A stretch of DNA of 21,144 bases from Seminavis robusta (Eukaryota > Bacillariophyta > Bacillariophyceae > Naviculales > Naviculaceae). Each line of letters opens with the position of its first letter. Positions within the stretch are counted from its first letter, which is position 1. The notes under the pieces are model-generated. The model did not search any database and was not told where the DNA came from. It saw only the letters and a program-made list of their open reading frames with translations. This document shows positions 16,805 to 21,144 of this stretch, piece by piece. The translations under genes were made by a program, and so were the position numbers. The stretch spans positions 1 through 21,144 of the forward strand of contig CAICTM010001884.1 of assembly GCA_903772945.1 (NCBI GenBank), read 5' to 3'.

Positions 16805-19420
16805 TCAATTCTGTAACTCGGTGTCACCATCTGCATCCACTCGCTCTGACTCCGTGAGATCCTCTGTTGGTGCCTCAGAGTGGTCGTTCAGGCTCCGGAG
16901 GAAGTCCTCTTTCTCCTGTGGAGGCATGGCCTTTATCCAAGACTTCGCCTTTGCCTTTGACTGTTCCCTGTGTCGACCAAGCTCAGTGTCTTCCAGACTG
17001 AGATTCGAAGCAATCTGTGTTGTGAGATCTGTTAGCTGTTGTTCTTTCTCTTCAGGCCATGGCTCAACACTCTCGACAGGCAAGTCCTTGAGCTCTAGCC
17101 AACGAGCCATTCGGTCGTCTTTCTTTGATAGTTTCGATGGGCATGGCTTGCCACTCTTCCAGGCAATCAGATCTTTGAGATCCTCTCCTGTTAATCGGCA
17201 CAATGGCTTCTCCGATTCAATAATTGCCATCGCCTTCTGTTGTCTCTTCCACTTCGCCACATGAGACTTTTTTTCTTTCTCCAATGCATCAACCTGCTTC
17301 CTCAATCTTGAACGCTCATTGGCAATGAGGAAGTCATCATCATTCAATGCAGCGCCACCAGTAACTTTAAAGACTTGACCTTGAGTTGCAGCTGCCTCCA
17401 ACTTGAGCTGTCGATCCAATGAGCGTGGAGCTGTAACAACAGCGGCTCTCTTCTGCTGTTGGAATGCCGGAGCTTGATAACGGAGCAGATCTGCATTGTA
17501 CCCGAAAGAATCTAGAATATCACAGCACATTGTGTTCCTCTCATTCAATGTCTTGATCAAGGAGGCTTTTGGATCAATAGAGTCGTCCGCAGCTCCATCC
17601 GAGTCAACAACCAACTCATGTCGAATTTTTGGATCATTGAGGGCTTTTCGATTGAATACTGGATAGACACCAAGCTTGTCAGCCCATGCATGTTGTGTCT
17701 TGGCAATAGAGAAGGCCTCTTCAACTGCGTTCCGGAGAATAGGAAACTGCGGATTCTTTTGCCGCCGACGAACGCTGCCATAACACAAGAGGCCAATGTC
17801 ATTCCGAGTAATGGAATCGCCTTCGTCCTTATTGTTCTGTCGGTATTCCCAAAGTAGCTGCAGGTTGCCAAAGAAGATCATTTTGAAGGTTCCAAACAAC
17901 ATGTCCATGACTTGAAGGATGTGAGTGGTATTGGGAGGTCCAGAGGGGAAGAGATAGATGCCAAGTGCACGGAGCTCCACCAGCATATCCAAATGAGTCC
18001 TTCCAGGGCCACCGTCGACAAGAAGAGTTGATCTCTTGCCAGGAATATCTGCCGTATCTTCCACAACCATTGGAATGTAGTTTCCTTTTGTCCATTTATA
18101 GAACTGAGTCTTATTCATTCCTCCCTTCTTGTTGGCTCCGTATGAAGCAGATGATGTTTTCATTCCTTCCTCCAATAGAAACTTGCCTGTAGTTTGGAGT
18201 ATATCAACAATGAACTCAGTTGGTACGACCATGTCCTTCTCATCTTGAGCGTCAGATGGGATCTGAAAATGCTCTGGCAGCTTTTCTCCTGAGGCAAAGG
18301 TGCCAGCAAGGAGTGTGCAATGATAGGAGCTCTTGTGTGCCTCATAGAAAGCTTCACTCTGAAGCCTTGGATTGTAAAACTTCATAGAAGGACGGCCACC
18401 TTTTTGACTCTTGGTATCATCAAGTGTGAGGCCAGACTCATCAATATTGGCAATCCTGCTTCCTTGAGTCTCATCAACCCAAGTGAGCTCACCCTTGGAT
18501 TCTACATCTTCTGTATTTTCTTTGGCCGCTCCAATATGAATGAGATGTGCTTTCAAAGATGAGAACCAGAGGTTGATATTGCTGTGAGTGGCCCAAGCAG
18601 TCCTCCTCTTTTCCACACGATTTGGCTTGCCACAATCAAGGACGTCGCCAATCTCAGCTTCAACTCTTTCAAGCAACCATCGGCCAGTACGTTTGCCAAG
18701 GCCTTCCTTCTTGTTGATGCATGCATTCAATAGTTTTGCGAGCTTGGATTTGTCCACATCTGAACAGAGCGAACAGAAGCTTTCCACAGCACCACACAAA
18801 GCCTGAAAGCCAAGCGGATCAATCCTTCCCTTTGGGCCTCTTCGTTTGGGGCTCTTGCCAGCGTCCCCTCGATTGAGCATGTTTCGAATAGTGCGTCCAA
18901 CAAGTTTCGTTCCATGTTTCTTATTATATTCCGATGCAATTGTCTCAGCAGATCTGGGCTTGTAGATGAATCCCTGTGTTTTCTCTGCCTCCACTCTGAC
19001 AAGCTCTTCCTTCCACTCTAGAGATGCCGCTTTGTAGTGAGTGTTGAACAAGTCTCGTTCTTGCTTTTTCTGTTTCCGAACTGCAGCAGCTTGACGACCT
19101 GTCAGTCTCTGATTTTTGGCCAGCTTGTTTTGGAGGGACTGTTCTGCTACATCTCTTGCTTCCGCGGTGATGCAAGGAGGCGGTGGCTTGGCTGATGCTT
19201 GCTCATTGTCAATTCTAGTTACATCCCCTTGAGACTTGATAGCATTCGATCGGCGACGGACTTTTTGCCGGAGGGCAGGATCATTTCTCGCTGGAGTGTC
19301 GAATCCAGCCCACTCCATCGCCACCTTGACATTCATCCCTTCTGCCTTTGCTAAACTATGGATACCAGCAGCCCTTGCCACTTTCTTTGGTGTTGCTTCA
19401 CGGACGCGCTTCGGCGCCAT
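16805..19420 (-). CDS. pogo/Tigger-like DDE transposase
   Basis: 871 residues from ATG 19420 to TGA at 16805-16807, without introns. The N-terminus is basic (MAPKRVREATPKKVARAAG) and contains a helix-turn-helix-like region (about 20-57). A second candidate helix-turn-helix lies at about 157-185 (SAETIASEYNKKHGTKLVGR), consistent with binding the terminal repeats. The DDE_1-type nuclease core has D327 in NIDESG, D469 in LLVDGGPGRTH and D506 in PPNTTHILQVMDMLFGTFK, the pogo/Tigger signature with Asp as third residue (142 and 37 residues apart). A charged coiled-coil candidate follows at about 701-735 (RSRLRKQVDALEKEKKSH), then an acidic C-terminus. The protein should excise and insert the element at TA sites in the nucleus. 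It is long for the family because of the N- and C-terminal extensions. No disruption is seen. Confidence 0.92.
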   Translation of the reverse strand: MAPKRVREATPKKVARAAGIHSLAKAEGMNVKVAMEWAGFDTPARNDPALRQKVRRRSNAIKSQGDVTRIDNEQASAKPPPPCITAEARDVAEQSLQNKLAKNQRLTGRQAAAVRKQKKQERDLFNTHYKAASLEWKEELVRVEAEKTQGFIYKPRSAETIASEYNKKHGTKLVGRTIRNMLNRGDAGKSPKRRGPKGRIDPLGFQALCGAVESFCSLCSDVDKSKLAKLLNACINKKEGLGKRTGRWLLERVEAEIGDVLDCGKPNRVEKRRTAWATHSNINLWFSSLKAHLIHIGAAKENTEDVESKGELTWVDETQGSRIANIDESGLTLDDTKSQKGGRPSMKFYNPRLQSEAFYEAHKSSYHCTLLAGTFASGEKLPEHFQIPSDAQDEKDMVVPTEFIVDILQTTGKFLLEEGMKTSSASYGANKKGGMNKTQFYKWTKGNYIPMVVEDTADIPGKRSTLLVDGGPGRTHLDMLVELRALGIYLFPSGPPNTTHILQVMDMLFGTFKMIFFGNLQLLWEYRQNNKDEGDSITRNDIGLLCYGSVRRRQKNPQFPILRNAVEEAFSIAKTQHAWADKLGVYPVFNRKALNDPKIRHELVVDSDGAADDSIDPKASLIKTLNERNTMCCDILDSFGYNADLLRYQAPAFQQQKRAAVVTAPRSLDRQLKLEAAATQGQVFKVTGGAALNDDDFLIANERSRLRKQVDALEKEKKSHVAKWKRQQKAMAIIESEKPLCRLTGEDLKDLIAWKSGKPCPSKLSKKDDRMARWLELKDLPVESVEPWPEEKEQQLTDLTTQIASNLSLEDTELGRHREQSKAKAKSWIKAMPPQEKEDFLRSLNDHSEAPTEDLTESERVDADGDTELQN

Positions 19421-19676
19421 GGTCGATGTGTTGTGAGGAAGAAGAATGATTACATCGTAGCCACGTTACGTATCTTTAATATCTAGTTATGAAGAAAGTC
19501 TATCTTAGACGCGTTGGGTATTGTCAAGCTGGAGGTGCCCATGTTGTTCTGGGTGAAACCATATCATTTCCCAAAGAGAGGTCCATTGTCCTGGGAGGTG
19601 AAATGGTTTCCGAGAGAATTGTGAGGGGAAAATTTTTGAGCGGCGGCAGACTCTGTGGCAGGCGTTACATGGAAAT
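19421..19676 (-). other. 5' untranslated and subterminal region of the pogo-like element
   Basis: 256 bases between the right terminal repeat and the transposase ATG, with no gene. It must hold the element's own promoter. No clear TATA box is visible. Confidence 0.5.
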
Positions 19677-19699
19677 GGAAAAATTACTTGTTATTCCTG
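19677..19699 (-). repeat. Right terminal inverted repeat of the pogo-like element
   Basis: Reverse complement of 16562-16584 at 20 of 23 positions. Confidence 0.9.
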
Positions 19700-19701
19700 T
19701 A
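19700..19701. repeat. TA target site duplication, right copy
   Basis: TA directly outside the right terminal repeat, partner of 16560-16561. Confidence 0.9.
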
Positions 19702-19880
19702 ACCTCAGCAGGCCATGGATACTGGGTGAGCCACATCTGTTCTAGAACGATGGCTACTTCGTCTGCTGCATTGGAGCAGATCTCGGCAATCTCGAACCAT
19801 TCGGTTACGGGATCAATCATTGTCAAGCAATGAAATGGACAGGGATTCCTTTTCTTGGGATCCTTGACGTTATATGTACA
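19702..19880 (-). pseudogene. Gypsy integrase, N-terminal part of the catalytic core
   Basis: The minus strand reads KDPKKRNPCPFHCLTMIDP, containing the first catalytic aspartate of a Ty3/gypsy integrase core (CLTMIDPVTEWFEI), then ADEVAIVLEQMWLTQYPWP up to the transposon junction. The zinc-binding HHCC domain that should precede it is missing; instead the sequence abuts the end of the reverse transcriptase at about 19875. The gene continues at 16559 on the other side of the transposon. Confidence 0.82.
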
Positions 19881-20660
19881 TGTGATCTTCTGATCCATAT
19901 GTCTCGATAGTAGTTCACTAGTCCAATGAATCTATCAGGTTTCTTCCTGTTCGTAGGAGGAGCGATATTCTGGATCGCGTCTATTTTCTTGGTTACGGGT
20001 GGATTCCTTCTCAAGTAACCAGTAGCCTAGATATTCAAGTTCTTTCTTTCGAAGAAGGACTTGGTAGATTGATCTTAAGTCCGGCTTCTCGAAGCCTTTA
20101 GGAGAACTTCATCTAACTATTCAACGTGATCCACTAGATCGCCGTTAGTTAGGATGATGATCATCAATGTATGCACGGACATTTCCAAGTCGTGCATGAG
20201 TGTTCCATCTTCCTTTGGAAGATGTCGGGACTATTGATAGGCCCATTGGTACTCGCTGGTACTCGTATTTCCTGAATCTGTCTAGATTCAGTAGCATATC
20301 TTGTATCCTTGGGATCGGACGAGTTTTTGCTCAATCTTTTGTTCAGTTCCCGGACGTCAAGATGAACCGTATAGATCCATTCTTTTTGGGAATGATAAAT
20401 GTTGGTGCCGTCCACTCGGAACAGTTTACCTCTTAAGTGCTCCTGCGTCGCAGAGACTTCGACCTCTGTCGTAAGAGTGTTGGTATGGACACTGGATAGG
20501 TAAGTCCTAGGTGATAGGGTTTAGCGTCAGGACGAAGTTCTACTTCGTAGTCGTCCATTTGTCGCTTTCCTAAAGTACCTTCGAATTGGTCGGAGCACTT
20601 GGTCATAAGGCATGAAGCGGTTCCTTGCTCTTCCTTAGGATTGCTGTCTTTCATAGGAGA
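19876..20660 (-). pseudogene. Gypsy reverse transcriptase, frameshifted
   Basis: In minus-strand order: FEGTLGKRQMDDYEVELRPD with AKPYH (about 20520-20590), LDVRELNKRLSK (about 20340-20370), fragments of the palm (KYEYQRVPMGL-like, about 20240-20270), the catalytic YIDD at 20160-20171, LEYLGYWL near 20030-20050, and RFIGLVNYYRDIWIRR near 19890-19950. This is the order of a Ty3/gypsy reverse transcriptase that copies element RNA to DNA. The core between the RELNK block and the PMGL block is shortened; the first catalytic aspartate region is not visible. Several frame changes and the stop right after YIDD make it inactive. RNase H, expected next, is absent. Confidence 0.8.
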
Positions 20661-20918
20661 AAGATGTGCTAGTCCACTTCGCTGACGGGGTATTGAAATC
20701 GAACTTGATTCTTAGATCGAGAGAAAGTGACCTATGATCATGTCAAACGCCCCCAAGTCTTGGTGCGTGCAAGCCATTGATAATCTATCATCGTGGAACT
20801 CAGGAGTTATAAGTGCACCCCTACACTTCGTGTTGGGGTTTAATTCCTTTACAGGGGTAGTCATAGTGTTTGGACGCCCCAAGACCTTCATGCTAATTTC
20901 TTAAAATAATTTGGGTAA
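20661..20918 (-). other. Decayed pol segment between protease and reverse transcriptase
   Basis: No frame of note. By position it should encode the protease C-terminus and the linker to reverse transcriptase of the gypsy polyprotein, but it is interrupted in all frames. Confidence 0.4.
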
Positions 20919-21113
20919 TCATGGTTCCGGAGCTCCTGTATCCAGTAAGCAACGGAGTGTAACGGTGTTTTGTTTCCCTTTCTCGTCTGTTAAATCTAAC
21001 ATAGACGATAGTTTTGAGGTCTCTTGTCTTGCGACGTTACGAGGTGGTTGGCCACGGACAAGGTTGACAATGCTGGATAGATCGTCAGAATCTAGTTGAG
21101 CAGCTCTAGGCAA
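20919..21113 (-). pseudogene. Gypsy aspartic protease region (partial)
   Basis: The minus-strand frame ends with VTLRCLLDTGAPEP, which contains the LLDTGA active-site motif of retroviral-type aspartic proteases (DTG codons at 20934-20942). The enzyme cleaves the Gag-Pol polyprotein in the particle. The frame stops a few residues after the motif, so only the N-terminal side of the protease is readable. The upstream linker (LSSIVNLVRGQPPRNVARQ) leads to gag outside the window. Confidence 0.68.
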
Positions 21114-21144
21114 TTATCTAATTTGCCGTAAGACTTCATCAGTC

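Larger units (their letters stand above)
16562..19699 (-). mobile_element. Complete pogo/Tigger-like DNA transposon
   Basis: A 3138-bp element with terminal inverted repeats, TA target duplications and one intact transposase gene on the minus strand. Both ends are visible and the transposase is uninterrupted, so as read the element could be autonomous. It sits in the integrase of the gypsy element, only a few bases from the codon for the second catalytic aspartate. It is the youngest layer of the nest that can be ordered from the sequence, because nothing interrupts it. Confidence 0.92.
15605..21144 (-). mobile_element. Ty3/gypsy retrotransposon, defective, split by a DNA transposon, runs off right edge
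   Basis: Reading the minus strand from the right edge gives protease, reverse transcriptase, integrase and a 3' LTR, the pol order of Ty3/gypsy elements (integrase after reverse transcriptase). The gag gene and 5' LTR lie beyond 21144. Two internal deletions are evident: reverse transcriptase joins integrase near 19875 with RNase H and the integrase zinc domain missing, and the integrase stretch with the catalytic glutamate is missing near 16465. Many frameshifts add to this. A pogo-like transposon occupies 16562-19699 inside the integrase. The element is inserted in the interior of LTR element B. Confidence 0.85.

Noticed and set aside
16821..19175. Plus-strand and alternate-frame open frames inside the pogo-like transposase
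   Set aside because: They are shadows of the 871-codon gene.
19489..19833. Plus-strand frame crossing the right end of the pogo-like element
   Set aside because: It spans a transposon boundary and lies antisense to gypsy integrase, so it cannot be an ancestral gene.

Overview
The window looks like nuclear DNA of a eukaryotic microalga, most likely a diatom. This rests on recognisable diatom-style Ty1/copia Gag and reverse transcriptase remnants, a Ty3/gypsy pol of stramenopile type, a piggyBac-type transposase with a long N-terminal extension and a pogo-like element, all without bacterial operon layout. I recognise no ordinary host housekeeping gene, tRNA, rRNA or CRISPR array. Nearly everything is transposable elements inserted into one another.

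Layout from left to right. Positions 1-1185 hold a decayed copia gag on the minus strand that runs off the left edge. Positions 2234-4927 hold an intact 897-codon minus-strand gene with zinc-binding motifs and a candidate D-D-E triad; its family is not one I can name with certainty. Positions 5289-5512 are a GC-rich foldback repeat. Positions 5510-5932 are an open minus-strand fragment without a start codon, which seems to be cut at a TTAA site. From about 5935 a piggyBac-like gene begins (coding from 6196). It is interrupted by an LTR element called A here (7027-12278), which carries two LTRs, a polypurine tract and a 5-bp target duplication. The gene resumes at 12284 with its three catalytic aspartates and is cut again at 13597 by element B (13598 to about 15604), a second and inverted member of the same LTR family.

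Element B is in turn truncated by a minus-strand Ty3/gypsy element (about 15605 to beyond 21144). The gypsy integrase is split by a complete pogo/Tigger-like DNA transposon (16562-19699) that has TA target duplications, terminal inverted repeats and an intact 871-codon transposase. The implied order of events is host DNA, then piggyBac, then elements A and B, then gypsy into B, then the pogo-like element into gypsy.

Only two genes look functional as read: the 897-codon unknown protein and the 871-codon pogo-like transposase. The piggyBac transposase, both LTR elements, the gypsy element and the copia gag all carry stops, frameshifts or deletions. Several apparent open reading frames are chimeras in which LTR sequence supplies a false start or a false end for transposase code.
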